Of a stretch of DNA of 64,000 nucleotides, positions 8,245 to 16,567 are shown piece after piece; within the stretch, counting starts at the first letter, position 1, and the number at the start of each line of letters is the position of its first letter. The position numbers and the translations under genes were made by a program. Source of the stretch: Caldilineaceae bacterium (lineage in GTDB: Bacteria; Chloroflexota; Anaerolineae; Caldilineales; Caldilineaceae); assembly GCA_018003515.1 (NCBI GenBank), contig JAGNDO010000004.1, positions 62,001-126,000 of the forward strand, in the 5' to 3' direction. Below the pieces are notes generated by a model that worked only from the letters and a program-made list of their open reading frames with translations, was not told where the DNA came from and did no database searches.

Positions 8245-8934
8245 CTAATCTCCAAACCCGGGCACCAACCCCGCGACGACCAACTGGTCGCGCAGGGAGG
8301 CCCGGGCGCGGCTGAGGCGGGATTTGACTGTGCCCAGGGGGAGTTGGAGCAGGGCCGCGGTCTCTTGATAGTCGTAGCCGTGGACATCCACCAGCACGAC
8401 CACATTGCGATGATAGCCGGGCAGGTTCTCGATGGCGGCCATGAGCAGTCGCATGCTCTCCCGCTGGACGGCCACCTGTTCTGGGTTGTTGTTGGGGCTG
8501 GGGAGCAGGGGCAGGGCACCCGATTGCAGAAATCCGCCCGGTTCCACCATCTCGTCCAGGCTGACCGTGGGGCGGCGTTTCTGGCGGCGCAGGTGATCAT
8601 AACAGGTGTTGGTGACAATCCGCATCAGCCAGGCGCTGAAGTTACCATCCTGAAAACGGGGCATGGCCCGGTGGGCCTTGATCAAGGCGTCCTGCACCGC
8701 GTCCGCGGCGGCCTCTTCCGTGCGCATGATGCGCCGGGCCACCCGCTGGGCCGCGCTCTGATAATGGTCGACCAATTGGCAAAAGGCCGAATCATCCCCC
8801 AGCCGGGCGGCGTGGATCAGGGCGAGCAGATCCCCGGCCAGATCACCGGTCAGATCCAACGGGCTGTTGGATCGGCCAAACACGCCGGGCGTAAAATTCC
8901 CTATCGATTGAACCATCGCCATCTGTTGAGCCAT
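8245..8934 (-). CDS. RNA polymerase sigma factor, ECF/sigma-70 family
   Basis: 229 residues with region 2 (LVDHYQSAAQRVARRIMRTEEAAADAVQDALIKAHRAM ... FSAWLMRIVTNTCYDHLRRQKRR) and region 4 (ENLPGYHRNVVVLVDVHGYDYQETAALLQLPLGTVKSRLSRARASLRDQL). It lacks region 3, as expected for group 4 factors. No anti-sigma gene is adjacent; the next gene upstream on the same strand is an FHA transcription regulator. The TAG stop is followed by GAGAGGGGGAGAAGAGG, a short G-rich run. Confidence 0.93.
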   Translation of the reverse strand: MAQQMAMVQSIGNFTPGVFGRSNSPLDLTGDLAGDLLALIHAARLGDDSAFCQLVDHYQSAAQRVARRIMRTEEAAADAVQDALIKAHRAMPRFQDGNFSAWLMRIVTNTCYDHLRRQKRRPTVSLDEMVEPGGFLQSGALPLLPSPNNNPEQVAVQRESMRLLMAAIENLPGYHRNVVVLVDVHGYDYQETAALLQLPLGTVKSRLSRARASLRDQLVVAGLVPGFGD

Positions 8935-9070
8935 ACTGTCCTCCCAGGCGTGCCAAAAGTCGCAGACGTCAAAAACGCCTGATTCTCAGCATACACCCAT
9001 TACATGAGAGGAATTTGAAGAAAGTGCGACGGCTTTCGGACCATTGGCCTACGGTTTGGGGACGGGATCG

Positions 9071-9155
9071 GTGAGGGGGTGAGGGGGTGAGGGGGTGAGA
9101 AGATGTGAACCACGTTCATCACCCTTTCACCCCCTCACCCCCCCACCCCTTCATT
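9071..9155. repeat. GAGGGGGT tandem-arm palindrome between FHA regulator and sigma factor genes
   Basis: Arms GTGAGGGG (9071-9100) and CACCCCCTCACCC (about 9118-9152) face each other around a short loop. On the minus strand the FHA regulator stop TGA is immediately followed by the G-rich arm. Confidence 0.85.
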
Positions 9156-9798
9156 CCCCCAACTCTAACTTATACCCATACCCGCGTACGGTGTGGATGA
9201 AGCGGGGATCTTCGCCGGCGTCCGGCTCGATGCGGCTGCGCACCCGGCTGACCATGCGGTCGATGTTGGCGTCGTAGATGTCGCCCTGGGCTTCGGGCCA
9301 GACGGTCAGGGCGATCTCGTCTTTGCTGACTACCCGGCCCCGGTTTTGGAAGAGAAACCAGAGCAACTCGAACTGCTTGACGCTGAGGGCTGGCTCCAGC
9401 AGTTGACCGTCCACATGCACCTGACGGGTGGTGGGATCGACCCGCAGGCTCGGTTCCCGCACGGCGATCAGGGCCGGGGCGGTCATGGTGGCGGATGGGT
9501 CTTGGAAGCGGAAGCGGGTGGAGGCAAACTGCACCTCGCAGCCATCCTCCAGCCACGCCGTGCCCCCGCTGGAGAGCCGCCGGCCGTCCACATAGACGCC
9601 GTTTTTGCTGCTCAGATCATGCACCTGATAATTTGTGTTGATGCGGTGGACCTCGGCATGTTGGCGCGAGGCAAACTGATCGTCCAGCACGATCTGGCTG
9701 GTGGCGGCCCGGCCCACCCCGGTGATCTCCCCGCTCAACGCGTACTCAGTGCCCATGCGCGAACCGCTAATGCAGACCAGTTTTCCAAATTGACTCAT
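9151..9798 (-). CDS. FHA domain plus winged-helix transcription regulator
   Basis: 215 residues in two parts. Residues 1-100 are an FHA phosphothreonine-binding domain (GRAATSQIVLDDQFASRQHAEV and SSKNGVYVDGRRL). Residues about 120-213 are an OmpR/PhoB-type winged helix (LSVKQFELLWFLFQNRGRVVSKDEIALTVWP ... IDRMVSRVRSRIE ... VRGYGYKLE). A receiver domain is absent, so the FHA takes the sensing place. A Ser/Thr kinase gene starts 525 bases away on the opposite strand, which suggests that a phosphothreonine mark controls this regulator. No strong ribosome site is seen before the ATG. Confidence 0.9.
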   Translation of the reverse strand: MSQFGKLVCISGSRMGTEYALSGEITGVGRAATSQIVLDDQFASRQHAEVHRINTNYQVHDLSSKNGVYVDGRRLSSGGTAWLEDGCEVQFASTRFRFQDPSATMTAPALIAVREPSLRVDPTTRQVHVDGQLLEPALSVKQFELLWFLFQNRGRVVSKDEIALTVWPEAQGDIYDANIDRMVSRVRSRIEPDAGEDPRFIHTVRGYGYKLELGE

Positions 9799-9859
9799 GG
9801 ATTTGCACCCATTCTCGTTGGCAGCCCGTTGATGGCTATGCTAGAATAGAAAATTGGTA

Positions 9860-9987
9860 ACTGCCAACCCCACCCTAGCCCTCCCCAGATTGGGGAGGGG
9901 ACAGTTCAGGTTTGCCGGACTCTTGTCTTCGGCGATCCGGCTCCTCCCCCAATCTGGGGGAGGCTGGGAGGGGGTAGTTTGGCAGTT
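9860..9987. repeat. CTCCCCC-AATCTG-GGGGGAG repeat family, copy 1
   Basis: Begins CTGCCAACCCCACCC, contains CTCCCCAGATTGGGGAG, then a variable centre with a CGGATC-type segment, then CTCCCCCAATCTGGGGGAGG and a GCTGGGAGGGGGTAG tail ending TTTGGCAG. Each half is itself a hairpin and the halves are inverted to each other. Other copies are at 20115, 24111 and 25911. Confidence 0.9.
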
Positions 9988-10066
9988 ATAGAAAATCGTT
10001 TCTCTGTCCTTGATGATACCAGTAAGCGCAGGGACGAGCAAGCGTCCAGGCTGTGGAATCAACGAC

Positions 10067-10142
10067 TTGACCACGGAAACCACGGAACAGACGGAAAGAG
10101 CAGAGAAACTTCTGTGTGTTCTGTGGTTTCCGTGGTCAATCT
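10067..10142. repeat. CCACGGAA tandem-arm palindrome
   Basis: TTGACCACGGAAACCACGG faces CCGTGGTCAA with internal CAGA/TCTG pairing. It is one of three palindromes in the 524-base spacer between the divergent FHA regulator and kinase genes (9799-10322); I see no gene in that spacer. Confidence 0.85.
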
Positions 10143-10199
10143 CAAAACACGACCCATCTTTTCAAAATGCTGTAGCGATCAAGATGATGGTGAATACCC

Positions 10200-10268
10200 G
10201 TAGGTGCGGTTTTTAACCGCACAATTCACATTTGCCGACGGATCGTGCGGTTAAAAACCACACCTACA
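10200..10268. repeat. Hairpin with GTAGGTGCGGTTTTTAACCGCAC arms
   Basis: Inverted repeat of about 22 bp, arms 10200-10222 and 10246-10268 (each arm itself partly palindromic around GGTTTTTAACC). The same sequence, shorter, follows the SdpI stop codon at 49954. It lies in the leader of the kinase gene, 54 bases before the chosen start. Confidence 0.85.
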
Positions 10269-10322
10269 TTTTATCATCATCTTGATCGGTACAATCTATT
10301 CAAAACCCATAACGGAAAATCT

Positions 10323-12410
10323 GTGACCGATCACCGACCAACTTCTTCCCCACCCCCAGATTTTGACCCTGAACCGGATGCCTTTGACGTCCCCGGCGTT
10401 GAGGCCGCGCCCCCCGCGCCCGTGGACCCGGCCAATCTGGCCGGCCAGCGCTTGGGCCGTTTCCAGGTGGGCAGACGGTTGGGCAGCGGGGGCGCGGCCA
10501 CGGTCTATCAGGCCTATGACTTGATCCTGGGGCGCACCGTGGCGTTGAAGGTGCTTCTGCCCGGCGCGGACGCGGTCTCCCGCACCCGTTTTCGCCAGGA
10601 GGCCCAGACCGCCGGCGGGTTGCAACATCCCCACATTGTGCGCACGGTGCAGGTGGGGGATATGTCCGGCGGCAACATCGCCTATATCGCCATGGAACTG
10701 GTGGAGGGCGAAAGTCTGGCCAGCCTGCTCGACCGCCGGGGCCGCCTCAGCCCGGAGGAGAGTTGCAACCTGCTCGAACCCATCGCCCGGGCCTTGGCCT
10801 TGGCCCACCGGGCTGGCGTCGTGCATCGAGATGTCAAGCCCAGCAACATCCTCCTGCGCCCAGCCCAGCCCGGCAGCCCCCACAGCGTGCAGTTGGAATC
10901 CCTGGACTACCCCGTCATCCCCCTGCTCTCGGATTTTGGCATTGCTCGCGCCCTGGACACCCCGGATCTGACCAATGTGGGGCGCACCATCGGCACCCCG
11001 GCCTATATGGCCCCGGAGCAGTGCGCGGGCAGCCGAGAGGTGGATGGCCGGGCCGACAGCTACGCCCTGGGCGCGGTACTCTATCGCTGCCTGGTCGGGC
11101 GGGCACCCTTTGTGGGCAGCACCACCCAGATCCTGCACGCCCATGTCTACGATCCCCTCACCATTCCCGACAGCATTCTCTTTGACTTGCCGGCGGGGGT
11201 GGTTGAAATTTTGAAAAATAGTTTGGCCAAGGACCCGGCGGAGCGCTACACCCGTTCGGATCTGATGGCGGCTGGGCTGGCCAGGGCCGCAGGCCGCTTG
11301 CCCGTTGATGAAAATGCCCCCCCCATCGACACGGACGAACACACGGCCACCATGACCCTGGCTGCCCTGCCCGCGGTGCAAATCCAGCCCAGCGAACCCC
11401 GCACGGCCACAGTCCTGGTCCCCGCCCGGCGCACGGCAGAGGTGACCCAGACCCCTCTGGCCCCGACGCCCAAACCGGCCCCGGCGAAAGCCGCGCCCCT
11501 TCCGGCCGGCCCCCCGCCCCGCCAGGGCATGTTGGCCCGTCTGGAACGCGTGCGTTGGAGCGGGCTGGCTGTGACATCCGTGCTGCTCTTGTTGGTGGTC
11601 TTCTTTATTGTGGCCCTCACCTCGGGGCAGTTGGGCGGACAGTTTGGGTTGGGGGGGCGAGGTGATGTCACGCCCACGGTCGTGGCGGTGAATCCCTCTC
11701 CCCAGGCCACCTTGGTTGGCGCCGTCGTGGCGGGCGAATCGACCCCCACCCCTTCCCCCCAGCCAGAGACCGTCACGCCCTCCGCCACACCCACGCCCAT
11801 CGTGGCTGAACCATCCCCCACGCCCGAAGAAGCGCCCTCCGCCACGCCTTCGCCCACGGCCACGCCGCCCGCGCCCACGGCGACCCCGCTTCCGCCCACG
11901 CCCACGCATACCCCTCTGCCCACGCCCACGGCCACGGTCAGCCAGGTCTCCAGTTGCTCCATCACCGCGGACCCGTTTTTTCTGAATTTTCTGAACACGG
12001 ACCCCAAATCCGCCGAGCTGGGGTGCGCCGACAACCTGCCCGTGGCCTCCCCGGCCGAGATCCAGCCCTTCCAAAATGGAGCCATGCTGCGCCGGGAAGA
12101 TGCCCGCCAGATCTACGTGCGCTATGCCAACCAGCGCTGGACCCAGCGCCCGGACACCTGGCAGGAGGGCGAGGCGCTGAAGAGCGACGACCCCCGCTTT
12201 GCACCCCCAGGGCCGGGTCTCTTCCAGCCCGAACGGGGCTTTGGCCGCCTGTGGGAGAGCGATGACCAACTGCGCAGCGCCCTGGGCTGGGCCACCGCCC
12301 CGGCCACGGGCTTCAACGCCGTAATCCAAAGCTTCAACGGCGGCGTCCTCATCGGCGACATCGCCAGCGGCCAGGTCTATCTCTTCCTGCGCAGCGAACT
12401 GTTGCTGTAG
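10323..12410 (+). CDS. Membrane-bound Ser/Thr protein kinase with extracellular C-terminal domain
   Basis: 695 residues from GTG 10323, preceded by ACGGAAAA; the longer frame starts inside a palindrome and is less likely. Kinase domain about 46-320: glycine loop GSGGAATV (55-61), Lys76, HRDVKPSN with Asp170, DFG with Asp204 and GTPAYMAPEQ activation segment, all intact, so it should be active. A Pro-rich linker leads to one membrane helix (LAVTSVLLLLVVFFIVAL), then a PTPT-rich outside stalk of about 90 residues and a C-terminal 140-residue domain (WESDDQLRSALGWATAP ... FNGGVLIGDI) of unknown ligand. Likely senses a surface signal; the FHA regulator encoded divergently is a plausible partner. 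Confidence 0.92.
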   Translation: MTDHRPTSSPPPDFDPEPDAFDVPGVEAAPPAPVDPANLAGQRLGRFQVGRRLGSGGAATVYQAYDLILGRTVALKVLLPGADAVSRTRFRQEAQTAGGLQHPHIVRTVQVGDMSGGNIAYIAMELVEGESLASLLDRRGRLSPEESCNLLEPIARALALAHRAGVVHRDVKPSNILLRPAQPGSPHSVQLESLDYPVIPLLSDFGIARALDTPDLTNVGRTIGTPAYMAPEQCAGSREVDGRADSYALGAVLYRCLVGRAPFVGSTTQILHAHVYDPLTIPDSILFDLPAGVVEILKNSLAKDPAERYTRSDLMAAGLARAAGRLPVDENAPPIDTDEHTATMTLAALPAVQIQPSEPRTATVLVPARRTAEVTQTPLAPTPKPAPAKAAPLPAGPPPRQGMLARLERVRWSGLAVTSVLLLLVVFFIVALTSGQLGGQFGLGGRGDVTPTVVAVNPSPQATLVGAVVAGESTPTPSPQPETVTPSATPTPIVAEPSPTPEEAPSATPSPTATPPAPTATPLPPTPTHTPLPTPTATVSQVSSCSITADPFFLNFLNTDPKSAELGCADNLPVASPAEIQPFQNGAMLRREDARQIYVRYANQRWTQRPDTWQEGEALKSDDPRFAPPGPGLFQPERGFGRLWESDDQLRSALGWATAPATGFNAVIQSFNGGVLIGDIASGQVYLFLRSELLL

Positions 12411-12441
12411 CCGTTAGCCTTTCGACTCCAGCCTTTTTCGC

Positions 12442-12771
12442 GCTCTAGCCGGATCCGTGACCCGGCGGGTAGATCCCAAGATCTTCTGTGGCAGACCCGC
12501 CGGGTCACGGACCCATAGGCATCAAGCTAAGGGATTTGCGCTCAAAAACAGAGCATTCCGGGAATGGGCCGGACGATCTGAGGTAGAGTAAGTAGTTTTG
12601 GCCCATTCCCGGAATGGACGAGATCTCCCCGCCAATCCCGGAATGGGCCAAAACTACTGCATGAACACAAGAAGAACCGGCCCTTTCCGGGATTGGCCAG
12701 CTCATTTCCAGCGCTTTGGTCCACCCTGATCCCTTAGCTTGATGCCTATGGGTCACGGACCCGGCTAGAGC
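12442..12771. repeat. 330-bp nested inverted-repeat element (MITE-like), no coding capacity
   Basis: Outer inverted repeats of 21 bp (12442-12462 and 12751-12771, one mismatch, GCTCTAGCCGG...GTGACC). Inside are a perfect 16-bp hairpin (12455-12470 with 12495-12510), a perfect 25-bp inverted repeat (12511-12535 with 12729-12753, core GGCATCAAGCTAAGGG) and a 156-bp core listed separately. It fills most of the 456-base spacer between the kinase and lipoprotein genes. Small open frames across it are not gene-like. Confidence 0.85.
12555..12710. repeat. 156-bp interspersed repeat, copy A (four TTCCCGGAA-type palindromes)
   Basis: Aligns without gaps to 58582-58737; counting by eye gives 121 of 156 identical. 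The conserved blocks are the four palindromic cores (ATTCCGGGAA, CCATTCCCGGAA, ATCCCGGAATGG and AACCGGCCCTTTCCGGGAT), while the stretches between them drift. Confidence 0.9.
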
Positions 12772-12866
12772 AAGGTACTCCCGGACCTACGTTCACTGGG
12801 CTGCTCTAGCCGACACCCATTGTGCATTGACCATTGTATATTGTTCATTTCAAAAAGGATTCGCTC

Positions 12867-13826
12867 TTGAAATCACCCACCCTCTTCTCAAAACTCTGGC
12901 TTCTGGCCGCCATCCTGCTCCTGGCTGCCTGTGCCGCGCCGGGGACGGCCGCGCCCCCCACGCCCTTCGCCGTGGCCCGGGCCGACACGCCGATCCCCAC
13001 CATGACCTTTACGGCCACCTTCACCCCCGCGCCCACGGATGCGCCCACAGAGACGCCGATCCCGCTCGCCACAGAGACCCCGACTTCGATCCCTACGGAC
13101 ACGCCCATTGTGCCCACGGAGACACCGAACGCCACCCCCACCCAGACCGCCACGGAGACGGCCTTCCAAGCTGGCGCGGCCACCCTCACCCCCACGCCCA
13201 CCCGCCCGGCATCTGGGGCGTCAACCGTGACGATCCCCACGCCCACGGTGGTGATCCCCGAGGGCTGGCCGATCATTGCGGGCACCCGGCTGGGCTATTC
13301 CCTGGCCGCGCCCACCACCTGGCTGCGGGTGGATCTGCGGGGCAACGGCTTCAAAACCCTGGCCCGGCTCTTTGGCACTGGGGCCGCCGGCTTGCTGGAT
13401 CAGATCGACGAATTTCTGGCCACCCCCGCCGGGGAGAGCATCGGCCTGATGGCCGTGGAGGCGGACATCACCCAGCTTTTCTCCCCTGTCCCCTTTCCGG
13501 CCTTTGCCATCGTTTCGGTGATCGACATTCCGCCGGATGTCACTGCCGAGGAGCTGAGTGAAGTTTTGGCCGCCAACGCCGGCATCTTTGGCGCGGTGAC
13601 CGTGGAGAGCAGCGAGGCCGAGACCCTCAACAACCTGCCCGGGGTCCGCGTCATCGCCCAGGCGGACATGGCCCAGTTTGGTCTGGCGGTGCAGGCCTAT
13701 GTGGAACAGGTCGGTCTGCTGGCCAACGACAAACTCTACGTTCTGACCCTGGCCACCAAAGTCGATGGGGCCGAACGCAAACGGGCCATTTTTGATAAAA
13801 TTATCGGCAGTTTTAGACCGGAGTGA
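12867..13826 (+). CDS. Secreted lipoprotein with PTPT stalk, unknown function
   Basis: 319 residues from TTG 12867, which has AAAAAGGA 8 bases upstream. Signal peptide KLWLLAAILLLAAC with lipid-anchored Cys22. Residues about 30-130 are a low-complexity Pro-Thr-Glu stalk, typical of surface proteins in Chloroflexota. The remaining 190 residues form one globular domain starting GWPIIAGTRLGYSLAAPTTWLRVDL, with an alpha/beta pattern like photosystem-II-reaction-centre PsbP/DUF1795-type 'stress' lipoprotein domains; this match is tentative. It follows the Ser/Thr kinase, whose own outside stalk has the same composition. Product role unknown. Confidence 0.75.
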   Translation: MKSPTLFSKLWLLAAILLLAACAAPGTAAPPTPFAVARADTPIPTMTFTATFTPAPTDAPTETPIPLATETPTSIPTDTPIVPTETPNATPTQTATETAFQAGAATLTPTPTRPASGASTVTIPTPTVVIPEGWPIIAGTRLGYSLAAPTTWLRVDLRGNGFKTLARLFGTGAAGLLDQIDEFLATPAGESIGLMAVEADITQLFSPVPFPAFAIVSVIDIPPDVTAEELSEVLAANAGIFGAVTVESSEAETLNNLPGVRVIAQADMAQFGLAVQAYVEQVGLLANDKLYVLTLATKVDGAERKRAIFDKIIGSFRPE

Positions 13827-13943
13827 TGGGGGAGGGAGCGGGCTTTCCCGCCAAGAGGGAAGTTGGGGCCGGCCAGGGGCGGCGGCGAAAATGTGGGTTG
13901 AGCTAAACAGGGGGAATAAAATGGTCAATCTGGAAGCGAGCTT

Positions 13944-15812
13944 GTGAATGCCAACCTGCATCTTTCCATGTACGTTGCTTCCGCCCTGGTGGCGGCGGGG
14001 TTGCTTGTTTTTGCCTGGCGGCAACGCGCCTATTCGGTTGCCCGCTACTTTGGACTGGTGATGGTTTGCCTGCTGGTCTGGGCCTTGGGCAGGATCATGG
14101 ACCTGATCAGCCTGGATCTGGCGGGGAAGCTCTTTTGGACCAACATCAGGTTTCTGGGTCTTACTTTTTTGCCCGTGGCCTGGCTGGCCATGGTTGTGGA
14201 GTACACCGGTAACTGGGCTCGTTGGCGGATGGTTTTGTTTTGGTCCCTCACCGTGCCAATTGCCACCAATATCGTGATCTGGACCAATCCCTATCACCAT
14301 CTTTTTTGGCGGGCCTCTCTCTTGGATACCAGCGGCCTCGTCCCTGTTCTCAACAGTACAAACGGTCCCTGGTTTTACTTTCCCCACGTGACTTTGAGCT
14401 ATCTGGCCTTTGTATTGAGTTTTGTCTTCTTGTTTCAACACTACCGCGCCGGGAAGACCATTTTCCGTCGCCAAATCCTGGTGCTTTTTCTGAGTTCGTT
14501 GATTCCCTTGACGATGGATTTTCTCTTCGTGGCGGGCATTTCTCCGGTGAGGGATTTTAACTTTTCGCTCCCAGCCTTCAGCCTGACAGGCATTTTTCTG
14601 GCCTGGGCCATCCACCCCACCCAGCTCTTTTATCTGAACCCTGTGGCCCGCAGCACGGCCGTGGATGTGATGCGGGATGAGGTTTTTGTGTTGGATGCCA
14701 GCAGCCGCATCGTAGACATCAATCCGGCCGCCCTGGCCATGATCCCGCCGGATGAGCGGGAGGTGATCGGCAAGCCCTTGCAAGCGGTCGGCTTCCGCTA
14801 TCCTGAACTGGTGGCACAAGTTGTTGATTTGGCAAAAAACCAGAATGATGCCCAGATGGAGGTCATTATGGATCGGCCTCTGGGCAAGCGATGGTATGAC
14901 CTGCGTCTATCCCCCGTGCGTGACCGCCGAGGACGTCTGACCGGCTGCGTGTTGATCCTGCGGGACATCACAGAGAAAAAACAGGCCCACTCCCGGCTTG
15001 AAGCGTTGAACGTCGAGTTGGAGGAGCGGGTGGCCCAGCGCACGACTGCCCTGGCCGAAGCCAACCATCATCTCCAAGAGCTGGACCGGCTCAAGGATGA
15101 GTTCGTCGCCCGTATCGGCCACGAACTGCGCACGCCTCTGACTAACATTCAGCTCTATCTGCACCTGTTGGGGAAGGCCGGCCCGGACAAACGCCCGGCC
15201 TATATGCAGACGCTCTCCGCCGAGGCCAACCAACTTCAGCGCTTGATCGAGGATCTGCTCAATATTTTCCAACTCAGCACAGAAGAGACTCAGATCGTTT
15301 TAACGCCCGTGCATGTGAATACCCTGGTGGCGGAGCTGGTCGAAAGCCGGGCGCAGATGGCCGTGGCGAACAGCATCGAGCTACAGACCCAACTGGATGC
15401 GGATCTGCCCCCGGCCCAGGCGGATGAACCCATGCTGCGGGAGGTGTTGCGCCACTTGGTGGACAACGCCCTAAACTATGCCCCCCGCAGCGCCGTCACC
15501 CTGTGTACCTATGTGGACCAATACCTGGATCAACCCTGGGTCTGCATCCAGGTGCGGGACACGGGACCGGGTGTGGCGCAGAACGAGCGGGCCTATCTCT
15601 TTGACCGCTTTTATCGCGGCCAAGCCGCTGCTTCCTACGCGATCCCCGGCGCGGGGTTGGGCTTGTCCATCAGCCGGGTGTTGATGCAGCGCATGGGCGG
15701 CGAGATCATTCTGGAGGAGGCGACGACCCCTGGGGCCACCTTCACCGCCCGGTTGCGTCCAGCCGCCGCCACATCCCCCTTGGCTATCCGTCCGACAAGA
15801 ATCCGATCATGA
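13944..15812 (+). CDS. Sensor histidine kinase: 7TM, PAS, HisKA, HATPase
   Basis: 622 residues from GTG 13944 (GGAAGCGAG upstream). Residues 1-215 form a seven-helix membrane sensor of the 'N-terminal 7TM region of histidine kinase' type. Then a PAS domain (VLDASSRIVDINPAALAMI ... CVLILRDITEKKQ), a coiled coil, the HisKA box GHELRTPLTN with phospho-accepting His393, and the ATPase domain (HLVDNALNYAP, RDTGPGV, GAGLGLSISRVLMQRMGGEI). All catalytic boxes are present. No response regulator gene is adjacent, so the partner must lie elsewhere. The stop overlaps the next start by four bases (ATGA). Confidence 0.93.
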   Translation: MNANLHLSMYVASALVAAGLLVFAWRQRAYSVARYFGLVMVCLLVWALGRIMDLISLDLAGKLFWTNIRFLGLTFLPVAWLAMVVEYTGNWARWRMVLFWSLTVPIATNIVIWTNPYHHLFWRASLLDTSGLVPVLNSTNGPWFYFPHVTLSYLAFVLSFVFLFQHYRAGKTIFRRQILVLFLSSLIPLTMDFLFVAGISPVRDFNFSLPAFSLTGIFLAWAIHPTQLFYLNPVARSTAVDVMRDEVFVLDASSRIVDINPAALAMIPPDEREVIGKPLQAVGFRYPELVAQVVDLAKNQNDAQMEVIMDRPLGKRWYDLRLSPVRDRRGRLTGCVLILRDITEKKQAHSRLEALNVELEERVAQRTTALAEANHHLQELDRLKDEFVARIGHELRTPLTNIQLYLHLLGKAGPDKRPAYMQTLSAEANQLQRLIEDLLNIFQLSTEETQIVLTPVHVNTLVAELVESRAQMAVANSIELQTQLDADLPPAQADEPMLREVLRHLVDNALNYAPRSAVTLCTYVDQYLDQPWVCIQVRDTGPGVAQNERAYLFDRFYRGQAAASYAIPGAGLGLSISRVLMQRMGGEIILEEATTPGATFTARLRPAAATSPLAIRPTRIRS

Positions 15813-16567
15813 CCCCAATCACCCACGCTCCCAATCCCCAGCCCCCAATCCCCGATCCCCCCCTGACCTGCTACGTCGTCTCGGATCTCCACCTTTTTTC
15901 CCAGCGCACTCTGGGTCATAAGCACGAAGCGGCCCTGCACGCCACCGCGGCCCAGGCCGACCATTTCGTCCTGGCCGGAGACATCTTCGACTTCCATTGG
16001 AGTACCCTCGACTCGATCCAGGACACGGTGCGCGCTGCCGACCACTGGCTGGGGGATCTGGTGCAAAGCCATCCGGCCTGTCGTTTTCACTATCTGCTGG
16101 GCAATCACGACAACCACAAGTTTTTTGTGGACCGGTTGAGCGCATTGGCCGCGCATCAGCCCAACTTCGCCTGGCAGCCCTATCTTCTGCGCATGGGCAG
16201 CAGCGTCTTTTTGCACGGGGACGCGGCCAGCCCCGGCATGACCCCAGAGCAACTGCCCCACTATCGCCACCGTTGGAGCAAGGCCCGTATGCGCACCCCC
16301 ATGCAGAACACAGTCTACGACATGGTCACCAAGACCCACCTGCACAAGGCCGCCATCCGCATGGCCGCACCCCGCCGCCGGGTGGCCCGCCGACTGCTAA
16401 ATTACCTGGCTTACATGGGTCACGACGCCGATTCGGGCATCCAGGATGTCTATTTCGGCCACACCCACCGGGCCATGGACGACTTTCCCTACCGGGGTGT
16501 ACATTTCCACAACGGCGGTGCCCCCATGCCTGGTCTCAAATTCCAAATTCTGAAGGCCCGTCTATGA
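15809..16567 (+). CDS. Metallophosphoesterase, LpxH-like (UDP-2,3-diacylglucosamine hydrolase type)
   Basis: 252 residues. Metal motifs: VVSDLHLF, LAGDIFDFHW, LLGNHDNHKF, LHGDAA and FGHTHRAMDDF. The GDxFD-F and GNHDxH spacing and the long helical insert before GHTH resemble LpxH. Chloroflexota usually lack typical lipid A, so a different phosphodiester substrate is likely. The first 18 residues (APNPQPPIPDPP) come from a CCCCAAT-type array that has entered the coding frame; no start codon lies between it and the conserved domain, so the coupled ATG at 15809 is kept. Overlaps both neighbours by ATGA. Confidence 0.82.
   Translation: MTPITHAPNPQPPIPDPPLTCYVVSDLHLFSQRTLGHKHEAALHATAAQADHFVLAGDIFDFHWSTLDSIQDTVRAADHWLGDLVQSHPACRFHYLLGNHDNHKFFVDRLSALAAHQPNFAWQPYLLRMGSSVFLHGDAASPGMTPEQLPHYRHRWSKARMRTPMQNTVYDMVTKTHLHKAAIRMAAPRRRVARRLLNYLAYMGHDADSGIQDVYFGHTHRAMDDFPYRGVHFHNGGAPMPGLKFQILKARL
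15828..15862 (+). repeat. CCCAATCCC-type array within the coding sequence
   Basis: Units CCCAATCCCCAGCCCCCAAT and CCCCGATCCCC encode the Pro-rich N-terminus of the phosphoesterase. The unit matches the CCCCAAT arms at 3000, 42850, 48120 and 49090. Confidence 0.7.

Noticed and set aside
10296-12329. 677-codon minus-strand frame across the kinase gene
   Set aside because: Gly/Arg-rich noise caused by GC-rich codon bias opposite a well-supported kinase with all catalytic motifs.
12542-12724. Small minus-strand protein shared by the 12.6 and 58.6 kb repeats
   Set aside because: Protein identity is lower than DNA identity and the conserved parts are palindromes, so the conservation is at DNA level.
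13221-14819. 532-codon minus-strand frame across lipoprotein and histidine kinase genes
   Set aside because: No domain pattern, and it overlaps two recognisable plus-strand genes.
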